Source: Plantago major
Lineage: Eukaryota; Streptophyta; Magnoliopsida; Lamiales; Plantaginaceae
NCBI GenBank assembly: GCA_026545765.1
Contig: CM048844.1
Location: 18,484,237 to 18,548,236, forward strand
Direction: 5' to 3'
DNA: 64,000 nt
Shown: piece after piece, positions 11,419-22,873 of the stretch
How the letters are laid out: each line of letters starts with the position of its first letter
Numbering within the stretch: position 1 is the first letter of the stretch
Notes under the pieces: generated by a model
Databases searched by the model: none
Seen by the model: the letters and a program-made list of their open reading frames with translations, nothing else
Told to the model about the DNA's origin: nothing
Translations under genes and position numbers: made by a program

Positions 11419-12191
11419 AGTTCAGGTATCTGAAACGGGCATCCAGAGAAGAGGTATCTGGAACGGATCATAGAGAAGAGAGAAGAGAAAAGAGAACGTA
11501 TCCGAGTCAAAAGGCTAAAAAGAAGCAAAAAAGATAGCTTAAGATCTCTGAGACGGGAACTCAGATATCTGAATCACTCTATAAACGGGGAACACAAAAG
11601 AGAATAGTATAACTATCTACAGTCAACTACTCTCTTGAAACTCGCATTATTTCTATCTTGATGAAAACTTGGAAAATCCTAAGTATAAGATGATTGATGC
11701 AAACGGTGTTCTTGGTCATACGAATTGTGATTCGATAGCAAGTCGCCAAAATTCATTAAATGGGCACAATTACACTTGTTGATTGTGATCATTCTCAAGA
11801 AGCAATGGTGACCCTCGATGAAATTAAGCGATTGATTGCACGGTGGAAATCAATTCCACGAAATAGTGGATTGAAATTCGGACATGGCCCACTAAGCATT
11901 TAATGCCGAACTAGCTTTTGCTCACGCCGCTTGCAAATCACGACACGCATACACAAAATCAATTTGTATGTATTTATGCATTGGGATTCAAATTGCTATA
12001 TATATAGGATTTTGGCATAGGAAATCACTTTTGCCTAATCCAAAACTCATCTTGCACAAAATAGCAAATCCTTCTCTTGATTCTCTGCAAAACTTCTACA
12101 ATCTCGCAAATCAAGATTAAGTTTTTCGCAAAGAATTATCAATCAAATCTCTTTCAAACACAAATTTCAAATCCCTGCACTATATAAAGAG
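11419..12191 (+). other. Leader between pol and the extra gene
   Basis: No reading frame. It opens with a purine-rich run (about 11444-11535, 'agagaagagagaagag'). From about 11690 it is well conserved with the matching part of copy 2 (50262-50800, minus strand). A TATA-like 'ctatatatatagg' lies at 11996-12008 in copy 1 only; a second one ('actatataaagag') sits immediately before the ATG in both copies. It may be a 5' UTR or promoter of the following gene, but nothing here proves transcription start. Confidence 0.5.
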
Positions 12192-15100
12192 ATGGCCCCT
12201 AAAAGTTCAACCACACTGAAATCTCAATCCTCCACTGAAAAGCAAGCACCAGAGTTGGTTATTGTGAACAACCGACTGGTAGGAGACTTTAACCCTGACC
12301 ATTGGACTTCAAATCACAGAATGATTTGGGGTGGTGCCATGGTTGAGGAATACCTCACTACCGAATAGAGAACCAAGCCGTAAAGCTAATTCTTGACATT
12401 CTTGAAAAGGTACAAATCAAGGGCTTTCTATCGCCGACCTAGTGGAATTTCATCACTCGATGTGTTGGAATTCTACAACAACCTGTGATTATTTCATGTA
12501 TTTCAAGGCCTTTGAAATAGTGTCTGTCAAAACCTCAGTCCAAGGAAAGGAAATCCTTCTGGACTTAACAACTTTCTGTAAGTTGTTTGAGTTTCAAAAT
12601 CTTGGACAGGATTTTGAAATAAACACCAAGGATGATGAACTCCTTGAAGGTGTTAAAGAACTTTACTGGACGTGTGTGATCTTGAAAATCGATACACCCA
12701 CCGAGTTCAAGTTCTTGACATCCCAACCGGACATCCGATGGTTCACCGGGATGTACCGCTTGCATTCTTCACAGATGCTTTGATGGTCTACAAGGAGGTG
12801 TTGACCAGACTAGCCAAGAACGGTGGATGATGATGTTCTTGCTGAATCAACAAGACAAAAGGCTGGAAAACCCTTTTAACTGGGGAAAGTACGCCTTTCT
12901 GAAGTTTGTGAAGAAGATTCAAGGCTTGAGCCTAAGATTACCAAAGGACTAGCCGAGCCAAAGGCCACCGTAGAGATATGGTGCGAAAATATGCTACTTC
13001 TTTGGAAAAGCTTGCATTAAGCTCGAGAGAGCAATTTGAAATAGCCAACAAGAACTACTCTACAAATATGAGTATACAAACTTGATGAAAAGGTTACTGG
13101 GTCTCGTAAAGGTTCTAAGCGAAAGTCAAAAGGTATCTGAAGAAAAGGTTGCGACCAAGAAGCCCAGAACTTCAAGAAAGAAGTCTGCTGGCAAATCAGA
13201 AGACACACCCAAAGAGGTTGTCGATTCTCAGATATCTGCAGGCATTGCCGATGAACTAATAAAGGCAGATGAAATCATCAATGCTGAAAAAGAGTTATCA
13301 ACTACTGAACAAGTAGACTCAGCAAGAGAAAGTGCTTTCAGAAATGTTGCGACTAATGCAGAAAGCCTTGCTGATGAACTCATAAATGCTGCCAAAAGTG
13401 GTGAAAAACACCAAGCCCTATCTGCAGAAACCGCAGGAATAATGGACCAATCAGTTCCTAATGCTGATGAGAGCTCTGATGATGAAGATGATGAACTGGT
13501 CATCTCTCAAGTCCTAGAAAGAACAAAGAGGGCTAAGGTTCTCAAAAGAATCGGTGATAAGGTATCTGAAGAAGAACCTACACCACAGGTTGCTGAACCT
13601 ATAGCAAAGGTTGTTGGTGCAAACACATCATCAGGGAATATTTCTCTTGCACTACTTCAAAAAGCCCTGATGAGTGGTATTTTAGTACTGGCAGATGCTG
13701 ATGGAAATGCCACATCTAAAAATCTGGAAGAACATTCTACTGACCAATCTTCTGCTTCCAGACAACCACAACAACCACAAACACAACAACCACAACAGCC
13801 ACAAGTGGTTGATGAAATGGTAAATGAACTCCATTTCGAATTACCAGCAATACAGTATGCTGAAGAAAATCCTGCAAATGAGCAGGTTCCCCAACTCAAT
13901 GAGAGGGATCAAACTGAGACATCTCCTCAGAATGATCAACCAGGGGAGGCAACTGAGTTGCATACTCAGGAAAGGTGTGAAGTACCAGAAACTTCAAGCA
14001 AAGAAACTACACTGGGACAAGAAGACCAAAGTATAGAAAGGTCACAAGTTCCAGAGACCAATCAGCCTGAAATTGCTCAGGTAGCTGACCGGGTTAACTC
14101 TTATCTTGTGAAAATTTTTATGCTTATACATCTTGTTACTCATAAAATTTCTTTGTTACAGGCTGAGTTGGAAACACAAAAACAAGAGGAAGCTGAAAAG
14201 CTTACCTCAGAAACTGAGAAGGAGGTTTCGTCAACCTCACCTCTTAAGACATCTGAGCCTGTGTCACAGGTAATAATGGATTCTTAAGATAAACACTTCT
14301 TCAGTTATAAGTTTATGTGCCTAAACATTAAAATAAATGTTTCTAACAGGCTCCAACTGAGATGGAAGAAGATAAGGCAGAAATGCCAGAGACAAACCCA
14401 GAGACCAACAAGGTTTCTGAAGAACACATCACTGAGCCTTCTAGCATGAAGGTATATGACAAATCAAGTGATAAGTATTCTTCATCTTGGGTTATCTTAT
14501 ATCTCTTCTAAAAATATTCAATACTTTCTACTCACAGGATCAATCAGAAGTAGAAATGCACGGGGACAAAGTTGCGACATCCCCTGCATCAATGGAAATT
14601 GATGAAGCCCCCAAGGCAACATCACTCGAAAGAACACCGTAAACCGAAAAGTTTCGAGAAAATGACTGAGCTTCCTTTTGAGGAAGTAAGTAGCACAAAT
14701 CATAATTCATTAAAAGCATATTTATGCACAAATTCTTTCAAACAATTTCCTAAGTATTGTATCATTTTTTATTCTCAGGTTTAAGAATGAAAGGTTGATG
14801 AGGACCAGACTTCCAAGTCTCCACCTCACAACAAGATATCTGAGACACCAATTGTCTCAGCAGAACAAGTCTCTGAGCCTGAAGTACTTACTCAGGTAAC
14901 TCAGAAACTAAACTACACTTCTACTCAGATATCTACAAAAGTTTTGAAGCTCACTCAAAACTCTTTCTTTCAGGCTCAAACAAGTGCCGAGCAGGCTCCC
15001 AATGTTGAGACAAAGGACAGACTTCCCTTCTTCAAAGCTCACACCTTGCCAAAGCACATTAAATGCTTCAAGAAATGGCAAAGGTTAAGGTGCTCTGATC

Positions 15101-17799
15101 TCTCTGAAATATTGAGAATCACAGATCAACCAAACAGACGAGCACGAGCTCTTGACTTGGAGACATACATCCATGCAATGTTCCTCACAAAGATGCTGAT
15201 TGCGACTCTATTGCATAAGGATTTCTCCAGAGAAGTAGCGCACAGTTTGATACAAGCCTTTGAGCAGGAAGATGGTCAGACAAGATTACAAATGGCATTT
15301 AAGCCGCCCCGCCAAACTCTGCAATTTATACCTTCTGAACAAGAAGAGGTTAATGGGCAGAAGATCACTATTCCTGAAGTGATCAATCTTGTATCTGAAG
15401 ATGATGAGGAGGAAGAGATAAACGAAAATGACTTCGACGAACCTCCCACTGACCATCACCAAAAGGATGATAATGACAAAAAGGATGATGATGATGCCCC
15501 TGCACCAGGGACCGGAGGAATTTCACTAAGAAATGATGCCTCAGCTGCTGAAAAGCACACTGAGAAGACTTCACAGAAATCTCCGTCTCCATCTCCTCAG
15601 AAATCTACTCATCCATCTTCTAACCAACACCCAGTTACTACTGAACAAGTAGTTGAGCTTTCTGAAGAAACCAATCGAAAATATTAAACACTCAAATCAG
15701 ATCGCTCAACTCGCATAACCGTTGGAAGAAGAACAACACTCCATCTTCAATCGGAAGATCAAATAGCTAAATCCAGAGACAAGCTTGATCAACTACAAGA
15801 TCAATACTTACAAGAAATGATTGCTTACTCTGAGGTTAAAGAGCTACGGGATGCTGTGCATGATATCACCAAAGAACTCGATACTGAAGAAGTATCTGAA
15901 GACAAGCATGATGCTAAGGCTGCATCATCTTCAAAAGAAGTACCATCCTCCTCCCAGAAAGGAAAGAAACCAATCTCTGAGATGGTTGCTGGACTCGATA
16001 CAATCGATGAAAATGTCCAAGAGGATGAAGATCACTGGGCTGATTACTCAGATGATGAAGAAGAAAAGACTTTGGCAGAGCACCGCAATGAACATCTAGC
16101 GGTTTCTCACTTAAAAAGGAAGCTGATTGCTCCTACAATTTTCAGCAAACTGCCAAATGTCCACTCCAATGAATACATGAACATGTACCAAGTACTGGCT
16201 ACTCTGAACAAGGAGATGTCTTCACAGAACAAGGAAGTAATTGCCTCAATCCCCTCTGAAATGAGAAAGTTCACTGAGCTCATCACTCAGAGAACAACTA
16301 GCATAGTCATTGCTCAGAAAGATCTGGGAATGATAAGGGACGATGATGCGTCTTTAGCTGAAAAAGCTTTCCAAGAGGCAAGTTACACTGCTGGAAAAGC
16401 AGATGCCATCATAGACCCATTGGCAGAGCTCACTGATAAGGACAATGGACTTATCAAGCAAAATCAGGAGCTCAAAGCCGAACTTCAGAAGTTGGTCACT
16501 GCCTATAATTATTTACAAGGGCACTTCAACTCTCTCTCAGATTCCTTTATGAGATTGAGTCAGCCAACAATGACTAAGGGGGAAAGAATGTACAAATCTA
16601 GACCTCAAAGTCAGGGGGAATGGGAAGAAGGAGAAGAAAACAAGAAGAAATCTGGAGCTGGTGCGTCTCAAAAAGGAAGAAGAAACATGAAAACTTCCCA
16701 GCCACCACTCAGAATCAATGAACCCTCCTCAAGTCAAGCTGCTTTGCAAATTGTAGCTGCTTCCCAGAAACCTACTGAAGGAACCAAAATGATAACAAGG
16801 GCCATGGCACAGAAACCTCCAAGGAGTACCAAGGCTCCAAGGAGAAGACAAGTTAAAGGGATTGATGAATCTTCTGAAGAAGAAGAAGAAGGTCAAATCA
16901 AGTCCCTGGGCAATGAAGAAGGCTGTAAAACTCTCACAAGATCTAATTTTGATGATGATGAGGAAACTGATGAAGATGAAGCTCCTCTTCACAGAAAAAG
17001 GAAAATTGAAAGCCTAACTGAGCCCATAGCTGCAAAGCCCCTAGCAGCTAAAACACCCTCTGGAAATACCAAGTCTATCCAGGGTGGTGGTTCTTCAAGC
17101 AATAACCCCAAAGAGAATTCAAGACAAAGAAGGAACAGACTGAGAGCTGAGAAAAGACAAAGTCAACTTCCACTCAGGCCAGAAGAAGCCAAAATAGAGT
17201 ATGTGAAGTATGACAATGATTCCTCTGTCTACAGATGCATCAATCAGAAAAATGGCTATTGGATTCTGGAACTTAAGCATCTATTGGTAAATTCAAGATT
17301 TCCAGAACCAATCCATAAACAACTTATGGCATGGAGAAAAGATAAGCCAACCTTGATCAACACCAATCACATTAAAGCCTGGTTGGATTTTGAAGTTGTC
17401 AAGAGAACTGAAGCCATGAGAAAGGACCTCTCTGATGAATGTCCATATGGAAAGCCAGATGATGTGCACAGAATTCTGAATATCACAGGAACAGGCACAA
17501 GAGCAAGACTCGCTGTAGAACCCTATGAATCGTTCTATCTAACTGAAGATCAATACAAGGGTGACATCAGATATCTGAAGATTATCTACGAATACTTCAA
17601 GCTTTCAGATATCATAATAGAGCATGCCTGGAAGTGGGGAAAGTACCTATGGGTCAAGCATTTTGTCAAGAAAAATCCTACCAAAACCTACAAAGAGGTC
17701 TGTGGATTTGCCAGAGACACAGAGATGCTCGTCAGAACTCTTCTCTATGACTATTCTGATGACATCAAAAGGTTTGGAGATAGGAAATTTGCAGACTGA
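12192..17799 (+). pseudogene. Spliced accessory gene downstream of pol (ORF3), copy 1
   Basis: Unrecognised large gene on the pol strand; six exons would encode about 1,700 residues. Exon 1 (12192-14080): N-terminal globular part ('GGAMVEEYL', 'LDLTTFCKLFEFQNLG'), perhaps related to the Pfam 'putative plant transposon protein' group, then basic 'KKPRTSRKKSAGK', acidic and Q/P-rich stretches. Four small exons follow, then exon 6 (14974-17799): a conserved block ('LPFFKAHTLPKH'), coiled-coil, an acidic/basic linker ('RKRKIE') and a C-terminal domain of about 200 residues ending 'RFGDRKFAD' (TGA 17797-17799). No signal peptide or membrane segment is seen, so it is not envelope-like. A stop at about 12366, shifts in 12340-13080, stops in exons 4 and 5 and a shift near 15687-15816 break it. 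Start chosen because copy 2 shares it (50260). Function unknown. Confidence 0.75.
14081..14973 (+). other. Five short introns and four small exons of the accessory gene
   Basis: GT-AG introns at 14081-14161 (81 nt), 14270-14349 (80), 14452-14537 (86), 14686-14778 (93) and 14896-14973 (78). Exons between them: 14162-14269 (108 nt), 14350-14451 (102), 14538-14685 (148, contains a stop and one extra base), 14779-14895 (117, two stops in this copy). All junctions are phase 0. Introns are AT-rich with pyrimidine tracts ending TTACAG, TAACAG, TCACAG, TCTCAG and TTTCAG. Copy 2 on the minus strand keeps matching sites, e.g. 48263-48345 for intron 1 and 47486-47563 for intron 5 (78 nt in both). Read without splicing, introns 2-5 would stop the frame. 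Confidence 0.8.
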
Positions 17800-18170
17800 T
17801 CCATAGAACTACTGTTGAAGACTTGAAGAGTTGAAGACTTGAAGACTAGTCTATTAGGATGTTTACTTGGAGCTTGGTTACTCATGTTGTCCTAATTTAC
17901 TATGTAGTTTTTGTATTTTTGCTGACTGAGCCAAACTTGTTCTATGTATTGAAGTTATCTGTAATCTCTCTTTATAACTTATCTGAAGAACTTACTCTCA
18001 GATAGTATTCTATAAAAGATAACTTGTCAGCAAAGATCACACCTTGTGATTTGGTTGATGTTTACTTTCTGCACTTAATTAAATAATTTGAAGATCTTAA
18101 GAAAAGATTAAGTGTTGGATTGTTCACTCATCCAGATTTGTAATAGGTAAGATAGTCATCGTTGACTGAT
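17800..18170 (+). other. 3' UTR of the accessory gene
   Basis: Non-coding but conserved in all three copies (44379-44742 minus, 56887-57250 plus). It opens with a repeated 'gaagacttgaagagttgaag' motif. I see no gene; a polyadenylation site could lie here or in the LTR. Confidence 0.5.
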
Positions 18171-18186
18171 CAAAAAGGGGAAAATT
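18171..18186 (+). promoter_or_regulatory. Polypurine tract of copia copy 1
   Basis: 'AAAAAGGGGAAAATT' directly before the 3' LTR; plus-strand primer site. Equivalents are near 44360-44378 (minus) for copy 2 and 57251-57265 for copy 3. Confidence 0.75.
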
Positions 18187-19939
18187 TGTTGGGAAATTTG
18201 TTGGGAAATTTCTTGAGAAATTTGTTAGGAAATTTGTTAGATATTTTGTTAAGAAATATCTGTTTAGATTTTGATCAGCAACATGATGACTTATCTTAGT
18301 CTCAGAAAGGTGATTAGTACTCTTGGTTCACTTGAACATTGTAAAAGAGGAAACTCACTAAGTATGATAGTCTAGCTAATCTTGTATAGGATGTTAGGTC
18401 TCAAATGTAATTTTTATTTTATGAAGAGAAGACCAAGAAGAAGACATCCAAGCTGTAGTAAGTAGTACTCAAAAAAAGGCAAGCTCAACGACATTGAAGA
18501 CTTGAAGAAACTGCGCAAGATTACTAAAACTGTTGTTCAGATACCTTAGCCAGATATCTTGAAGACACGAACAGTTTTAAACAAACTGTGTCACAAGAGA
18601 TATCTGAGAAATAAAAGGCCTATCTGAAAACAAGGAAAGTGTCCACAGATATCTATTCTCAGATACCTTGAGCATTAACCACATTTCTGAAAAAGAAATA
18701 TATATTGCAAACAAAGTTGTTTCAATAAATAAGTGGTATCTGAAGATTGAAGATAAGGACGTGCAAAGAATCAGATAACACTAGTCTCTGATACAAAGCA
18801 TAGTTTCGTTGACACAACAGGACAAAAAGTATAGTACAATGCATTTAATGCACGGACAGAGATGTCTGAATAAAAGCAACGGCAGCTTCTGAAGAAGACA
18901 AAACCTGCAGTACTATACACAGATATCAATAGTTTGAATTTGAGCCTAACGGATACTATTCAAACGGCACTCAAATTCATCTATAAATATCAACACTTAG
19001 ACTGCTTGAGAAGACACCTTAGACACACGACATAACTTGAAAACGCTGAACGTCTTACTCTCTCAAAGCAAATTACTTATCCTCAAAGCTTTCTGTTGCG
19101 ACCAAAGCATTTGATCTTGAGTAACACTGAAGTTCTAAGTGTCCTGATCCTAAACAAGCATAGCTATCTGTGAAAGAGTTGAAACGAAAGATCAAGTATC
19201 TGAGATTCATTCTCTTGAACATTTATCTAAGACTTGGTCAAGAAAAGAACAAGATACCATACATTGAAAAGTGTATTAAGTATACTTGATTCACAGAGCT
19301 ATCTGAATAACTGAATAAGTTATTAAAGAAGCTCATCTGACAACTCAAACCAAAACCAACACCATAACTGGCGTGGAGTACAGGAAGTACTTAGTTTGAA
19401 AAATCAGGGAATAACTCCAAGGTTACCGGAGTATAGGAAGTACTTGATTTGGGAAACTAAGGAATAACTCCAAGGTTATTGAGTATAGGAAGTACTTAGC
19501 TTGGGAAGCTAGAGAATAACTCAAAGGTTTCTGAGTACAGGAAGTACTTGGCTGTGAAAGCCGGGGAACAACTCAGGGGGAACATTTGGTTGGGAACCAA
19601 TTGTTTAAGAATCTTAGAATAGGATTTTTGTAAGGTGAACTCAATTATCTGTTCTAGTGAATTCTAGGTCTCTGATAGACCGAAGTGGATTAGTTGGAGG
19701 ATTACGCCACCTCCAGATACCACTATACTTGCTGTGTTATTTACCTTTCAGATTTACATTTCAAAGAACACACACACACATTTTAACTGCTTACGCACTT
19801 ATCTTTATTAAGTCTTCCGCTCGATTCTAAGTATCGATATCTATTGATATCTGAGAAATAGTTTTTATCGACAAAAGTTTTAAAAGACTATTCACCCCCC
19901 CCCCCCCAGTCTTTTACTTTGCCGTTATCTGGACCAACA
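18187..19939 (+). repeat. 3' LTR of copia copy 1
   Basis: 1,753 bp, TGTTGGG...GGACCAACA, followed by the duplicated AATCA. TATA box near 18981, tandem ~52-bp array near 19370-19580, and a run of about 14 C near 19897, longer than in the 5' LTR. Confidence 0.95.
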
Positions 19940-19944
19940 AATCA

Positions 19945-20170
19945 TCCAGTCCCTGATCCACATCGTTTCAATCCGTTGCAGGAGCCGGAAAGCAGCAGTA
20001 GTAGTTCAACACTTGTTAGAATAGCATAGTTAGTTTCTGTTTTTGCACTAGTTTATCCTCGATACTGTTGATTTGGGCTTGGACACTATGGTCAGCCCCT
20101 AAATGTTCGTACTCTGTTTTTTGGTATCAATAAGACAAGTTCTTTCGTTCCGAAAAAAAAAATAAAAAAT
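19945..20170 (+). pseudogene. L1-type LINE, 3' end with A-tail
   Basis: Continuation of the LINE interrupted at 3628. The last ORF2 codons run into a 3' UTR ending in '...tctttcgttccg' followed by an A-rich tail (20152-20168), typical of plant L1 elements. Joining across the copia insertion restores continuity apart from the duplicated AATCA (3624-3628 and 19940-19944), which proves the LINE was there first. A target-site duplication for the LINE itself was not found. Confidence 0.85.
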
Positions 20171-22104
20171 TCAAGTTTGCTTTTCAAATAACTAGTAAAT
20201 GTGACACGCGGTACCCACGCGTATGCATCTCATGTGTACATAAATTAAAAGAACCTACTTCCTATATCATATTGATTGTTAAAATATACGTACAATATTT
20301 TATCTTTAGCCATGAAGTATTATTTTTCTTTTTCCATGCCTCTGCCGTTCTAGTATGTCGTAAATTTGGAAAATCATAGATGCATGGAAATAGATAAATT
20401 AGAAAAATGATTCATGAGAAATGAGAAGTGGGGTTTATTTTTTCTTATCGCCAAAGGATATAAAGAATGAGATGGAAACTGCATCTTTAGTAAACTGCTT
20501 GGTAAGGGTATAATTGTCAAATGAAAAATTGGTATCACAGCTGCCACTTGTGAGACAAAAACTCATATCTTTTTAGAGTAGTATAGATGTTTATAAGATA
20601 ACATATAATTTAGGTAGTAGGTACATTAGAAAGAAACATAATCCATTATCTAAAGCAATCACTTTCCTTAAATGCTCTTACTTTGAAATGATTATGTTTT
20701 GAGGCCTTGATTATATATGCCTTATGGATAATGTATTGATGCTGATCCCTTCACTGAAATAGCCAAATAGCGCTTATGTGTCAGTTTCATCTCCAAACCG
20801 ATTTCTTCTTGGCTGGCTATAATGCCACTGCCTGAAAGCTGAGTTGGATCTCAACTGTGGTAATGGGCCAACAGTCTCATTAAATACTCTAATTAAATAT
20901 AATTATTAGAACTAACTACGGTTAATTGAAACGGACCAAATAGACTTCAAATTTGTGATCTTTATAACATGTAGTATTGTGGTAACAGCTAACAACAGTA
21001 CTATTATTTTAATTTGAAAAAATTTATATTGGACTATACCTAAATTTACCATTAGTTTTTTTATTACATTAAAATCTTTACAAACTTATTTTACTTTGCA
21101 TAAAGATTGGATAGTGTTAAACTTTTTGTTAAGATTTTTGTTAAATACTTAGACATAGATCAACACCATATTAGTTCTAGATATATTTTCTTTTAAAAAA
21201 ATGAAAATGTTCTATATGATCATAAAATTTTTATAAATTATATCATCATTGATAAATTAAAATTTTATGCTTAATTATGACAATATAACAATCTATATAC
21301 ACGTTATTGAATGAATTTTGTTTCCTTCTAGTATTCATACCAAATACTTCTATATACTTACTTCTTAATTAGTTCTTATACGTGACCATATAAATATTTT
21401 TGTACCAACTTCAAAAGTGCTAAGTTCAGTTACCGATATATAGTTTGGTAAGTTTAAAGTGTAACCACGTCGTATTCGTAATAAAAATACAGATTATATA
21501 GTATACGTGACAACATAAATATTTTTTAATAACTTATTGGTCGATTTGACCATAAATTACTTCTAAATTAAATCAAAAAAATATTTAAGACAATTAAAAA
21601 TATCACAAAGGTTCAAGAAGTGTAATTTCATAATATAATTTTGTTAATATATTTTATATATAATTTAAGAGTAATTTAGGGTCAAACTCGAGTTACAAAA
21701 TTATTGAAAAGTTAAATGTGACATTTTTTTTAGTACATGTGGGTAGTACTTAAGTTTTACTTAACGGAAGTTAATTACTAATCCCTCTTTTTAAAAATAT
21801 TTATTTTTAATTTATTTACTACATCAGCTTAATAATATTTATGCAACTATGCAAGTGTAATTAATCATGTACGGTATAAGACTACCGTTATAAATAATTG
21901 TATACCACTCTTAGGCTACATTCTTCAACTCGCAATTTTCTTACGAATCTGAATCGAATCGAATGAAGCCAACGCTACTTTTCATCAGTGTACTCACATC
22001 AATGTAATCCAATATCTTCTCGTTTGGTTTGATAATGAATATCATTAGTACTTTAACTATGGTTATGTAAAAAATAATAAAATAATAAACTGAAGTTAAT
22101 GTTA
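20171..22104. other. AT-rich spacer with one inverted exon relic
   Basis: No gene. At 20790-20855 it carries a degenerate, opposite-strand relative of the exon-like segment at 22105-22320: about 40 bases including 'ttcttcttggctggctataa' are nearly identical to the reverse complement of 22165-22206. The rest is low-complexity AT-rich sequence. Confidence 0.6.
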
Positions 22105-22320
22105 TTAATAAAACAGATTTGGCTTTGATTGCTCACGCCACATGTCAGCCAAATCAACCTTTCGGGTAGTGGCATTATAGCCAGCCAAGAAGAAATCAAA
22201 CCGACAAACTAGATTTTCCAGTTTGCCAACTGTGGTGAAAACGTTGGTTGCATAAGGATCTCCACGACTCCAATGGATAGGATGGATATGATTTCGACAA
22301 GTAATAGAGCCAGAAAGGAA
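22105..22320 (-). pseudogene. Orphan exon-like relic (unknown family)
   Basis: A 71-codon frame without ATG, preceded by an AG that could be a splice acceptor (complement of 22321-22322) and ended by TAA (22105-22107). Composition is protein-like, with blocks such as 'WSRGDPYATNVFTTVGKLEN' and 'DFFLAGYNATTRKVDLADMW', unlike the AT-rich surroundings. I do not recognise the family. A second, shorter and inverted copy lies at 20790-20855. Probably the last exon of a host gene captured or left behind. Confidence 0.45.
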
Positions 22321-22605
22321 CTACTTCATCATTCTACTACTGGTATAGCTAGTGGTATAACCGTAAAAGTAAGTTCAAATAACAAACATGAGGTGTACAA
22401 ATTCAATCCACCCAGCAAAGACAAATGTGGTGTTTAGCTTGATATCGAGATCATTATTAGCTTGCTCCGAATGTATACGTATTGTCGCGACTTGTGATTT
22501 CAACTTGATGAAATTACATATATTAGGTTTTAGAGGATTGAAGCGAAATCTATAATCCCCCCATATTGTCATTAGGATGTATTAAAATTTACATGTGATA
22601 GCATA

Positions 22606-22871
22606 CACTCCCTCCGTCCTAGAGAAGTTGTCAAGTTTTGACTTTTTACGGTCAACAAACTTCGAATTTAACTAGAAATTATGAAATTAATTATAAAGGG
22701 CGATGATAAAATGTTCAATAAAAATTTTAAACGGTAATGAAACTTTACAGCCTAAATTTTTATAATACAATTTAATTGAACATTTTTTCATTACAATTCA
22801 AGATTAATTCGTAGTTAAGTTGGAATATGTTGATCGCGGGGTCAAAACTAAACAGTTTCTGTTTGACGGAG
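22606..22871. mobile_element. Stowaway-like MITE
   Basis: About 266 bp bounded by 'CACTCCCTCCGTCC' on the left and 'GACGGAG' on the right, flanked by TA on both sides. The ends match the Stowaway (Tc1/mariner) terminal repeat CTCCCTCCGTCC. The interior is AT-rich and non-coding, so the element depends on a transposase elsewhere. Confidence 0.8.
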
Positions 22872-22873
22872 TA

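Larger units (their letters stand above)
3629..19939 (+). mobile_element. Sirevirus-like Ty1/copia element, copy 1 (16.3 kb)
   Basis: Full-length insertion with two LTRs (3629-5347, 18187-19939), 5-bp target duplication AATCA (3624-3628 / 19940-19944), initiator tRNA-Met primer site, gag, pol in copia order (integrase before RT), a large extra gene, and a polypurine tract. LTRs over 1.5 kb, a coiled-coil after Gag and a gene downstream of pol fit the SIRE/Maximus (Sirevirus) lineage. About 16 kb is long for copia; the excess is the 6.8-kb stretch between pol and the 3' LTR. gag and pol are both broken, so it is not autonomous as read here. Confidence 0.93.

Noticed and set aside
13228..13503. 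Serine-rich frames opposite the accessory gene (also 48926-49201)
   Set aside because: Antisense shadows of acidic codons (GAT/GAA) in the real gene; they recur in both copies for that reason.
12192..17799. Envelope glycoprotein call for the gene after pol
   Set aside because: The position is right for Sirevirus env-like genes, but I see no signal peptide, transmembrane segment or cysteine-rich surface domain; the product is acidic, coiled-coil and Q/P-rich.
22375..22572. 65-codon minus-strand frame upstream of the exon-like relic
   Set aside because: It is in a different frame from the relic and has no recognisable motif; it could be intron or spacer.
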